Translations under genes and position numbers: made by a program
Notes under the pieces: model-generated
What the model was told of the DNA's origin: nothing
The model's database searches: none
The model's input: the letters and a program-made list of their open reading frames with translations, nothing else
Shown: piece after piece, positions 1-6,800 of the stretch
Layout: each line of letters begins with the position of its first letter
Numbering within the stretch: position 1 is the first letter of the stretch
DNA from: Planctomycetota bacterium
Lineage (GTDB): Bacteria; Planctomycetota; Brocadiia; SM23-32
DNA length: 7,038 bases
Assembly (NCBI GenBank): GCA_018400625.1
Contig: JAGYMJ010000390.1
Location: 1-7,038, forward strand
Direction of reading: 5' to 3'

Positions 1-2
1 AA

Positions 3-59
3 GGACTGGATGAAATGTTCACCATCAACATGCTGGGCCTTCCGAAAACACATAGATGA
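3..59 (+). CDS. Possible C-terminal end of an unidentified plus-strand gene (cut by window edge)
   Basis: Reading from base 3, the plus strand is open for 18 codons and stops at TGA (57-59). The peptide is GLDEMFTINMLGLPKTHR, and its codons favour C or G at the third position (ATC, AAC, CTG, GGC), so it looks more protein-like than the other two frames. I do not recognise a family from so short a tail. An ATG at 56-58 overlaps this stop and opens a 63-codon frame to 247. That frame has no Shine-Dalgarno-like sequence, reads like random translation and runs through the hairpins at 122-222, so I do not call it. If real, this gene converges on the minus-strand operon, and the T-run hairpin at 158-175 would be its terminator. 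What is seen is an open frame and a stop; that it is a gene is inference. Confidence 0.3.
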   Translation, partial: GLDEMFTINMLGLPKTHR

Positions 60-121
60 AATTCAAGCTTCGTTGGGGTAGTCGTTCAACCTTCAACTAT
101 GGATGGGACAACTTCCGAATT

Positions 122-142
122 CCACGGGCTGACGCCGCGTGG
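122..142 (+). repeat. Bulged hairpin resembling an IS200/IS605-type subterminal hairpin
   Basis: CCACGGGC (122-129) pairs with GCC (134-136) and CGTGG (138-142) across the loop TGAC, leaving G137 unpaired. This gives an 8 bp stem with a single extrahelical base. No T-run follows (the next bases are CTAAAACG), so it is not an intrinsic terminator. From memory of the family, IS200/IS605 element ends and REP sequences carry such imperfect GC-rich hairpins, often with a CCACGGGC-like arm. No TnpA or TnpB gene is visible here. The hairpin is seen directly; the link to a mobile element is speculation. Confidence 0.4.
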
Positions 143-157
143 CTAAAACGACGTGTC

Positions 158-175
158 GTCCCGAAGGGACTTTTT
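158..175 (+). terminator. Putative rho-independent terminator for plus-strand transcription
   Basis: GTCCC (158-162) and GGGAC (166-170) form a 5 bp GC-rich stem around GAA, followed directly by TTTTT (171-175). It lies about 100 bp after the TGA at 57-59 and points the right way to end a plus-strand gene. The stem is short, so efficiency is uncertain. An adjoining palindrome ACGAC-GT-GTCGT (148-159) shares its last two bases with this stem and could form a competing structure. Read on the minus strand, that palindrome is followed by TTT and could act weakly in the other direction. Confidence 0.42.
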
Positions 176-200
176 ACCGGAAAGGAGTATATTAAGGGGG

Positions 201-222
201 CATTGCAATTGTCTCATTGCAA
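201..222. repeat. Paired CATTGCAA motif and 7 bp inverted repeat
   Basis: CATTGCAA occurs at 201-208 and again at 215-222, 14 bp apart start to start. ATTGCAAT (202-209) is itself a palindrome, so the two copies also give a 7 bp inverted repeat, TTGCAAT (203-209) against ATTGCAA (216-222), with a six-base loop. No T-run follows on either strand. It could be a protein-binding site, since two half-sites about one and a third helical turns apart suit a dimeric regulator, or simply a hairpin in a transcript end. There is no gene start nearby that it would obviously control. Confidence 0.35.
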
Positions 223-235
223 GTGGATATTATCG

Positions 236-253
236 TCGCCGGGATGACGGCGA
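236..253. repeat. Six-base-pair GC-rich inverted repeat downstream of the ferritin-like gene
   Basis: TCGCCG (236-241) and CGGCGA (248-253) flank the loop GGATGA. On the minus strand it begins 26 bases after the stop codon of the ferritin-like gene, the usual place for a terminator, but the bases that follow in that direction (CGATAATATCC) contain no T-run. It may stabilise the 3' end of the operon transcript, or be incidental. Confidence 0.3.
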
Positions 254-278
254 AAACTCAACGTCAATCAATGGAACT

Positions 279-473
279 TTAAGTTTTTTCAAGCTTTTCC
301 CGAAGCGCCGCTGCATGCCAGCTTTCGTTTTTTGCAAACTGTTCAAACATCTCACTGAGAGATTCGGAATCTGTTTCGGACGCATATTTCCGGTAAAGTT
401 TGACGGCATTCTCTTCATGTTTTAAAGCTTCTTTCAGTCTTCCTCTGTCATCTTTTGTTTTCTTCTGCGTCAT
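279..473 (-). CDS. Small ferritin-like (half-rubrerythrin) diiron protein, 64 aa
   Basis: This predicted cytosolic two-helix protein has the metal-ligand pattern of ferritin-like diiron proteins. Helix 1 (about residues 10-32) contains E20/E21 and Y27; helix 2 (about 36-62) contains E50-x-x-H53. E20 to Y27 is seven residues and E50 to H53 is three, the spacing seen in the first helix pair of rubrerythrin and in encapsulated ferritins. A normal ferritin-like bundle has four helices and two such half-sites, so a protein this short would have to dimerise to build a diiron site. Roles known in the family are iron oxidation/storage and peroxide reduction; which applies here is unknown. There is no rubredoxin CxxC domain, signal peptide or encapsulin-targeting tail; the protein ends right after helix 2. 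The ATG is preceded by AGAGGA with a 5-base gap. It lies 69 bp behind addA on the same strand, so co-transcription is possible. The reading frame is convincing; its function is inferred. Confidence 0.8.
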   Translation of the reverse strand: MTQKKTKDDRGRLKEALKHEENAVKLYRKYASETDSESLSEMFEQFAKNESWHAAALREKLEKT

Positions 474-478
474 TTCAG

Positions 479-484
479 TCCTCT
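479..484 (-). promoter_or_regulatory. Ribosome binding site of the ferritin-like gene
   Basis: AGAGGA on the minus strand ends five bases before the ATG at 473-471. It is a good match to the Shine-Dalgarno core and is a main reason for believing that a 64-codon frame is translated. Confidence 0.7.
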
Positions 485-542
485 TTTATTGTTTAGGGAA
501 AATCATATAAATGCCTGTAGTTTGATATAATGTATCTTTATT

Positions 543-3500
543 TTAACAGTTTTCGACTTCTAAATCCACCAGGACATATTGCGGTGCGGCAGTGAAATAA
601 AAACCCGCTTCTTTTACGTTATCACCGACACATTTGCGCCATGCTCTGACATAATTGAGTATTTGTGGTTTGTAATGTTCCGTCAATCTCTTCCGCCCGT
701 CAGTATCAACAGCGGATTTGTCGGTCTTGTAATCAACGAGAACCCATCCGTCATTTTCTTCAAATGCCAGGTCGATAGTTCCGTTGACCAGGGCCGGCTG
801 CTTATCGCCGTCAGGAGTTTCCATGTAACTGAAAGGAACTTCGGTCAGAAATCGCCGGCTGCGGCGTGCGCGGGCGAGTATCCCGTTTTCGTGTTCAGCC
901 AGGGCTTCTACTGTCTCAACAGCCTCTTTTATAGAGGATCTCGGTAAGTTTTCATGTCGACCAGCGGAGATTGCCAACGAGGTCAGGTCGGCTTCAGGAT
1001 CGCGCATTTTCACTTCCAGAAGACTGTGCAGCACGTTCCCCCTTTCCATTCCGTATTCATGTCCAATATTTTCTGCGGGTTTACCAAGTTTGGGTCTGGC
1101 CTGCCGGCGCTGATAGCTCGCCGTCAGCAGGGCGTTTCGCCTGGATTTTATTTTTCCCCAATCGGGGCGAATATCCGTTTTTTGCTGATCGGTGTTTTGA
1201 ATCGCTTCAGTTTTTTCAGTCGCGGCAAAAAGTTTTTCTTTGTCACTCTCCCACAGGGTAAATTCAGAACAGTTATCGGCATTTTCCGTTAAATCTTGCC
1301 AGGGATTGTGATGATTGCCTTTTTCCCGTCGGCTGATAACGATTTTGCTTGCGGCGCGGGTAGCGGCCACATAAAGCAGCCTGTCGTTTTCCGCCTCCAT
1401 GAATTTCATCTCTTCTTCTTCTTTTTCATCCCAACCGGGCGGTCGTGCGATCATTGTTTTTTGATAGCCTGAAGATTTTGATATCGTCAAAAACCCATAG
1501 ACAGCGTCCCGGCTTTCCCTGTCTATGTGAAAATCTATTTTGTTGTTGGGCTTTCCGTTCGGGTCAGCCAGAAACACAACAGGCGCCTGAAGTCCTTTTA
1601 CTTTATGCAGGTTCATTATACGCACGGGCTGTTCACTGAGCGCCCTCGCCGGTATTCCATCGTGCTTATCTTCGGATCTGACAATTTCCCCAAGATGTTC
1701 GACTAATTGTGAGATTGTCCAGTATTGTGATCGGACGCTGCGCAATATCTCGAGAGCTTTCCCGAGACTGCCGGCCTGCACGTTTCCTCCTGTTGATGCG
1801 GCGGCGCTAACATTGAGGCCGAGATTTTGGCTGATCCGCTCAATGGCCGCCACCGGCGGCATACGGGAAATTAAGCGATTGTTTTCTTTAAATGTTTCAA
1901 AAATGCTTTCCAACCATTCCCGCTTCTTTTTTCCCAGCCTTTCGGGCACGTTCTTTCTCCAGTCAAAGATGCCCCCGGCCTTTTTGAAGGCATACAGAGT
2001 GGGGTCGTCAATCCCGAAAAGTTCGCCCCGCAGCGCGGCTATGAGCATAACCGGGTTATGGGGGTGAACCAGGGCAGAAAGGTAATTGTAGAGCTGCCTG
2101 AGTTGGGGAACTTCATTGAGCACCGTCCCCCCGGTGACGGAGTTAGGTATTCCTAACCGATCCAGTTCTTTTGCATAAGCGCTCATTCCTTCTTTTTTCC
2201 AGGTGACAATCATGAAGTCGGAGGATTTTACCGGCCGGGCCCGACCTTTTTCCTTTGGGCACTGGATTGTCACGTTTTTTTCTAAGGCATTTTTGATGGC
2301 CAACGCAATTTTTTTTGGCTCGTATGCTCTGATATCCTCTTTTTTGCTGAATTCATCGGGGATGGTCAACGTCTCAATGCATTCGACGGGCTTTTCGACC
2401 TTTAATTTTTTCCCGGCGCTTAAATGCACGTAGGAGGGCGAGTATTTCTCTTCTTTGGTCTCGAATCGGCTTCCAAAACATTTATTCACCCAGTCAAGCA
2501 CAGGCTCTAAGCTGCGGAAGTTAGCCGAGAGGGTTAATACTTTCCCATTTCCTGCTTCAATCTGTTTCTTCACCGCATTATATGTTACAAGGTCGGCGCG
2601 TCTGAACCTGTAAATTGATTGTTTAGGGTCGCCGACAATGAACAGTGAGCCCGGCTTCGGCGAGCATTTTTGCCAATGGGTTTCACCTAAGTCCTGTGCG
2701 GTGAGCAGCAGCATCACTTCAGCCTGAATGGGGTCGGTATCCTGGAATTCATCGACCAGCAGGTGCGATAGTCTGTTTTGGAAGTAACGGCGTATATGTT
2801 CGCCACCGCTTCTCAGCAGTTTGGCCGCATTCATAAGTAAGTCCTGAAAATTCAGCATTTTGTTGTTATAACGCAGAGCATCATAGCGCTTTCGGGCGTT
2901 ATGAAAAACTTCCATCGCTATTTTATAGCGATGCTCTTGCAGGCGTTTCTGGAAGGGATGAGCTACTGTATTTCTTATAGTGAGCCATCGTTCCTTTTCC
3001 GATTCAAGAATTTCACTTTTTTTTTCATTCGTATTGCCCGGCCAGTATTTTCTGGCGGTCGTCGGGATACTTTTTTTGTCAAAATTGCTTAAAAATCGTT
3101 CTATGGAGGCCAAGTTCCCCCAGTCTGTTTTATTAAAAAGAAAGGATAATTTTCTGTAAAGCGGGATAATTTTGTCGGTTCCCGATTCCTCAGGCAGCGG
3201 CAGGATTTCTCTTTGGATGTATTGAACATGGGCCAGTATTTGACTGCGGATATCATCGGTATCCGGTAAAGGCCCGTCCGGTTCGACCGGCCATTTGTGC
3301 ACGTCCGGATAATCGGCGAATTTGACGAACCCTTCCCGCAAATCGCCGATGGACATACCCAGGTCATCCATTTTTGTAAGGATTCCCCCGGTATCTTGAG
3401 CATAAAGGTGCGAACAGTAATCGTCCCAGGCTTCCAGACGGAAGCGTTGATCGACATCTTCTTCAATTTGTTCAAATTCCAGCGGGACCTGCGCCTCTAC

Positions 3501-3860
3501 GGGCCGTTCACGAAGCAGTCGGGCACAAAAAGAGTGTATGGTGCCTATATAACATTTCCCAGCATTTTCCGCAGCACATTGCAGCCGTTCAGCTGCTATT
3601 CCCCCGGTATTTCGGGCTTCCTCTTCGAGTTTTGTCTGGAATTTATTGCGCATTTCGGCGGCTGCTTTGCGTGTAAAAGTTATGGCTGCTATCTTTTCGA
3701 TCTCACATTCCCCTTCTCTCAGCAACGCAATCATTCGGCCGACCATTGCGGTGGTTTTTCCCGTTCCCGCAGCGGCTTCAACGAGCATTGAAGTTTTAAG
3801 TTCGGTCTCAATCATATCGCGCTGCGGTTGATCGGGGAGTACATTGAATTTATCAGTCAT
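543..3860 (-). CDS. addA: AddA: helicase-nuclease subunit A (ATP-dependent 3'-5' helicase with RecB-type nuclease)
   Basis: This is the motor subunit of an AddAB double-strand-break resection complex in the cytoplasm. It unwinds DNA from broken ends with ATP, cuts one strand, and prepares 3' single strands for RecA. Numbering from the upstream GTG at 3872, all superfamily 1A motifs are intact: Walker A AAAGTGKTT (33-41), TFTRKAAAE (65-73), GTIHSF (110-115), Walker B with DEFQDTD (374-380), GDPKQSIYRFRRAD (414-427), NFR (451-453), LHKVKG (755-760) and YVAATRA (834-840). The C-terminal nuclease has H949, E1011, D1034 in GTID, D1047-x-K1049 in VDYKTD, and Q1070/Y1074, so it should be active. There is no Fe-S cysteine set, which is normal for AddA. 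I prefer the ATG at 3860 (1105 aa), since GAGAGGTGA sits nine bases or less upstream and would overlap the GTG at 3872. It follows addB by 22 bp. It is somewhat shorter than Bacillus AddA but has no visible missing domain. A nine-A run lies at 3017-3025. Confidence 0.95.
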   Translation of the reverse strand: MTDKFNVLPDQPQRDMIETELKTSMLVEAAAGTGKTTAMVGRMIALLREGECEIEKIAAITFTRKAAAEMRNKFQTKLEEEARNTGGIAAERLQCAAENAGKCYIGTIHSFCARLLRERPVEAQVPLEFEQIEEDVDQRFRLEAWDDYCSHLYAQDTGGILTKMDDLGMSIGDLREGFVKFADYPDVHKWPVEPDGPLPDTDDIRSQILAHVQYIQREILPLPEESGTDKIIPLYRKLSFLFNKTDWGNLASIERFLSNFDKKSIPTTARKYWPGNTNEKKSEILESEKERWLTIRNTVAHPFQKRLQEHRYKIAMEVFHNARKRYDALRYNNKMLNFQDLLMNAAKLLRSGGEHIRRYFQNRLSHLLVDEFQDTDPIQAEVMLLLTAQDLGETHWQKCSPKPGSLFIVGDPKQSIYRFRRADLVTYNAVKKQIEAGNGKVLTLSANFRSLEPVLDWVNKCFGSRFETKEEKYSPSYVHLSAGKKLKVEKPVECIETLTIPDEFSKKEDIRAYEPKKIALAIKNALEKNVTIQCPKEKGRARPVKSSDFMIVTWKKEGMSAYAKELDRLGIPNSVTGGTVLNEVPQLRQLYNYLSALVHPHNPVMLIAALRGELFGIDDPTLYAFKKAGGIFDWRKNVPERLGKKKREWLESIFETFKENNRLISRMPPVAAIERISQNLGLNVSAAASTGGNVQAGSLGKALEILRSVRSQYWTISQLVEHLGEIVRSEDKHDGIPARALSEQPVRIMNLHKVKGLQAPVVFLADPNGKPNNKIDFHIDRESRDAVYGFLTISKSSGYQKTMIARPPGWDEKEEEEMKFMEAENDRLLYVAATRAASKIVISRREKGNHHNPWQDLTENADNCSEFTLWESDKEKLFAATEKTEAIQNTDQQKTDIRPDWGKIKSRRNALLTASYQRRQARPKLGKPAENIGHEYGMERGNVLHSLLEVKMRDPEADLTSLAISAGRHENLPRSSIKEAVETVEALAEHENGILARARRSRRFLTEVPFSYMETPDGDKQPALVNGTIDLAFEENDGWVLVDYKTDKSAVDTDGRKRLTEHYKPQILNYVRAWRKCVGDNVKEAGFYFTAAPQYVLVDLEVENC

Positions 3861-3868
3861 TGGATTCT

Positions 3869-3877
3869 TCACCTCTC
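3869..3877 (-). promoter_or_regulatory. Ribosome binding site that decides the addA start
   Basis: GAGAGGTGA on the minus strand lies between the addB stop and the ATG at 3860-3858. Its GAGGTG core ends nine bases before that ATG, a workable distance. The alternative in-frame GTG (3872-3870) is inside this motif and would have no Shine-Dalgarno sequence of its own, so the ATG is the better start. Confidence 0.65.
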
Positions 3878-3882
3878 ATTTT

Positions 3883-6800
3883 TTAAGCTTTGTATTCTTG
3901 CACTTCAGAGCGAGGCTGGAGCATGTGGTTATCAACGTTGTTCAGTTTCTGCTCTGCTCTTGTTGTTGTCGAAGACGTATCACCGCAGATAGCCTTATAA
4001 TCGCAATAATGACATTTATTCGAGTTGGAGGCAGCGATGAAAGCGCCATTGGCCAGCGTTTCACACAACAAACGAACCACTTCTTTGCCGTCGGCAAGAT
4101 CGTTTGGGGAATACTTTATCACTTCTCCATCCGCCTTGGGGCTTGGAAAGAAATAGCCGAAAAACTCAACTTTTACCGGTGAATTGAGGTAATTACTGAG
4201 GCGGTTCTGGGCTATATGATGATAAACGGCATGCTGGACAATGCGTCCCTGGTCAAAGAGTTTTTTCTTGTTGTTGGAAAGATACTTCGACTTGCCACCG
4301 GTTTTATAATCCCAGACAGAAAAGATTTTCCCTGTCGTTCCCCGCAGTTCATCGATACGGTCAATGCGTCCGTGCAGATATATGCTTTTCTGATTATTGA
4401 GCGCCATTCCAACGGGATCCTTGCTGTCCAATGGAGAGAGACGTTCCTTGTTTTTGAAGCCGATAGCCGATTCTAAAAATATTGGCCGTCCATCATGAAA
4501 AAACTGTTTTTGGGCGGTAATGAATGTCCTGCATGTTTCACGCATTATATTGCTTGTGCTTTCTTCGAGGTCCTGGCGTGGGGGAGGTATCTTTTCCTTA
4601 ACCGTTTTGAGTTTGGAATCAAGTATATCAAATATATGCTGAAGGTCTGCTGTATTTTCTATGTCGGGTATGTCTCCTCTATCAAGCCTTTTCAGCATGA
4701 AATCGTGAAAAACGTCATGAAGGATACTGCCTTTTTCCAATGGGTCGAGCCATTGATCCGGGTCATATTTGAATTCATTCGGCAATCTCACTTTCAGCAC
4801 ATCGGCAAAGAAATATTTTAAGGGACAATCCCCCAGCGTTTCGAGGCGGCTTGGTGAAAGCGCACGTTTGGGGTTGTTAAAAGGATTCAGGTCGGCGCCG
4901 GCGGACGGCACATAACCGTCGAAAGATGTGAACTTGTTGCTGTTGCGGGCGTTCTCCGCTTCTAAAGCGGATTGAGAGAGCGGGAAAAAGGCTGCTGCCG
5001 TTTGCCGGCGGTCATCAGTTGCCGAACCGGAACAAAAATGCTCCATGAGCGTATCGCTGAGATTAAGGCATTCTTCCTCCGAAGCCGGGGAAAACGAAAC
5101 CTCCGTTCCCAGTGCCCCGGAGTTTAAAAACACCTCTAAATCGGCTTCTCTGTTCCCACTTGTTATTCGATAAGCAGCTATAAGATAGGGGCATGGCGAC
5201 AGTTCACTGTCTTCTTTAATATCACGGCTGGTATAACTTAAAGTAACATTTCCCCTCAGTCCTGCCAGCATAGCGGCAAAATCTTGAAGATCACGTTGGG
5301 CTCGCAGCTGAGAAGTTGGAAGTTCTTTTGTGAGTCTGGCCCGTTCGCTGTCAAGCAGCAAGGGATCCTGCAAAAGCGGTTGCGGGAAATTACTGTCATC
5401 AAGACCGATAATGAAAGTATGACGCCGTCCCGTGTTGCCTCCGGAAAGCATATTTGCAGCATGTATTGCGCCCGGTCTTGGGCCTGTACCGCCGATGTTT
5501 AATTCGGCGGGCAACTCCTTAGCCCAGTTCTTCAAGTCGATCCCGGCGCTGTTACTTTCCTCTTCGGTTGTCTCGATTACCAGATTGAAATCGTCAATAA
5601 GTTTGTTGAGGGAATAAGAATCAAGGATTCCTGAAATATTTACACTGTTTTTCAGAAATATCTTGGCCGATTCCAAAAAGAGAATCCCGTTTCCAGTATG
5701 ATTGGGGGTATGGTCCAACACATTATTTACAAGATGCTTTAAGACTTTCAGGCACTTAATTTTTCGTTCTATAAGGTTTTTATCCCGTATTACGGTTTCG
5801 CCGTCTTCATCCGTCTCAGATTCTTGGAGCCTATGTTTTTCTGTGCGCAGCTGGTTTTCTATTCTGGAGATATAATTATCCTTTCCATGAAAAATGGGGA
5901 GACCACGAAGGGTGTCTGCCAGTTCCGAGTGGGAGATTTCTTGGCGATTTTCTCTCTTCAGCAGTCCGTCTTGTATCATGCGTTCGAGCAGAGATTGGGG
6001 GAAATCTTCTTCTTGCCATTGCACCCAGGCCCTCAACGCTTGTCCCGGTTTGGTAAACAATACCGGCAGGCCTTCTTCGAAGGTGACGATATTTTTATTC
6101 GCTTGAGGAGAATGTTCCGGGAAAAGTGCACCGGCCACTTCGTGCAGCAAGGGGACATAAATGCTGGAATTGGGATAAAGGATTTCAACATCATCAAAAG
6201 GGATACGGTTCTTGGCACACCGTCTGAAGATCTCTCTGATTTCGTTTACTGTTCCGGCGGCTCGAAAAAACTCAACGGAGCCGTCTTGCTGTTTCTGTGG
6301 AGCTTCGGCAGGTTTTAATATCCATCTCAGACGTTGAGTGTCGGTCAAATTTTCACTGTCGGATGATAAGGGAGTGGAATGCTGATCGTGCTCCAATCTT
6401 ACCACCTGTTTATCAGGCAGCTTGCGGATAAAATGACGTTCCAGGGAATCCAGCGCGAAATCTTCAGTTTCAGGAAGGAAAACCAGCACATCTTTCTTTA
6501 GCCCCCTTTTCTCCATGAGTTTAATTGCCAGTTGGGTGGCCCCGGGATAGTCGATAAGCTTTTGTCTTTTCAGTTCATTCACATACAGATCAAAAAATTT
6601 GCTCAGTTCGTCCCGCTTGATATTCGATTCCAATGGAGAATTTTGGATATCGGCCAATTCGACTTCGGCCGTACGGACCGATTGGATTGTTCTGAAAAGG
6701 GCTTGAGCAAGCGACAAATCGGGATTGATGCGGGTGAGGTAGCCTGCATCAATTGAATTTGCAGAATGTATCTTCCCCCAGAGTTTTGCAATAAGGATTT

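Larger units (their letters stand above)
60..278. other. Intergenic region with four short inverted repeats, no supported gene
   Basis: No reading frame here has a credible start, ribosome binding site and protein-like composition. The stretch instead carries closely spaced inverted repeats: 122-142 (8 bp stem with one bulged G), 148-159 (12-base palindrome), 158-170 (5 bp stem followed by five T) and 203-222 (7 bp stem), plus a 6 bp stem at 236-253. It lies between the ends of two apparently convergent genes. A terminator cluster is the simplest reading; the eroded end of a small mobile element or a structured RNA are alternatives. None of these hairpins has a T-run placed to terminate the minus-strand operon, so where that transcript ends is unclear. 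Confidence 0.5.

Noticed and set aside
236..253. Intrinsic terminator for the addB-addA-ferritin transcript
   Set aside because: The six-base-pair stem is in the right place, but no T-run follows in the minus direction.
153..425. 90-codon plus-strand frame overlapping the ferritin-like gene
   Set aside because: It is antisense to a better-supported gene with a good ribosome binding site, has no recognisable motif, and is rich in Phe, Arg and Cys, as expected for a shadow frame.
502..507. TATGAT on the minus strand as a -10 box for a separate promoter of the ferritin-like gene
   Set aside because: The hexamer is a 5/6 match to TATAAT, but at 16-18 bp spacing the upstream bases (around TTATAT) match the -35 consensus poorly, and the whole 69 bp gap is AT-rich, so such a match is expected by chance. 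A separate promoter remains possible.
3297..3791. 164-codon plus-strand frame inside addA
   Set aside because: It lies wholly opposite the conserved N-terminal helicase motifs of addA; its composition follows from the antisense of that coding sequence and it shows no domain.
3870..3872. GTG as the start of addA
   Set aside because: It is embedded in the Shine-Dalgarno-like GAGGTG that serves the ATG twelve bases downstream and has no ribosome site of its own.
5824..6318. 164-codon plus-strand frame inside addB
   Set aside because: It is antisense to the addB scaffold region, with no ribosome binding site or recognisable motif; a shadow frame.
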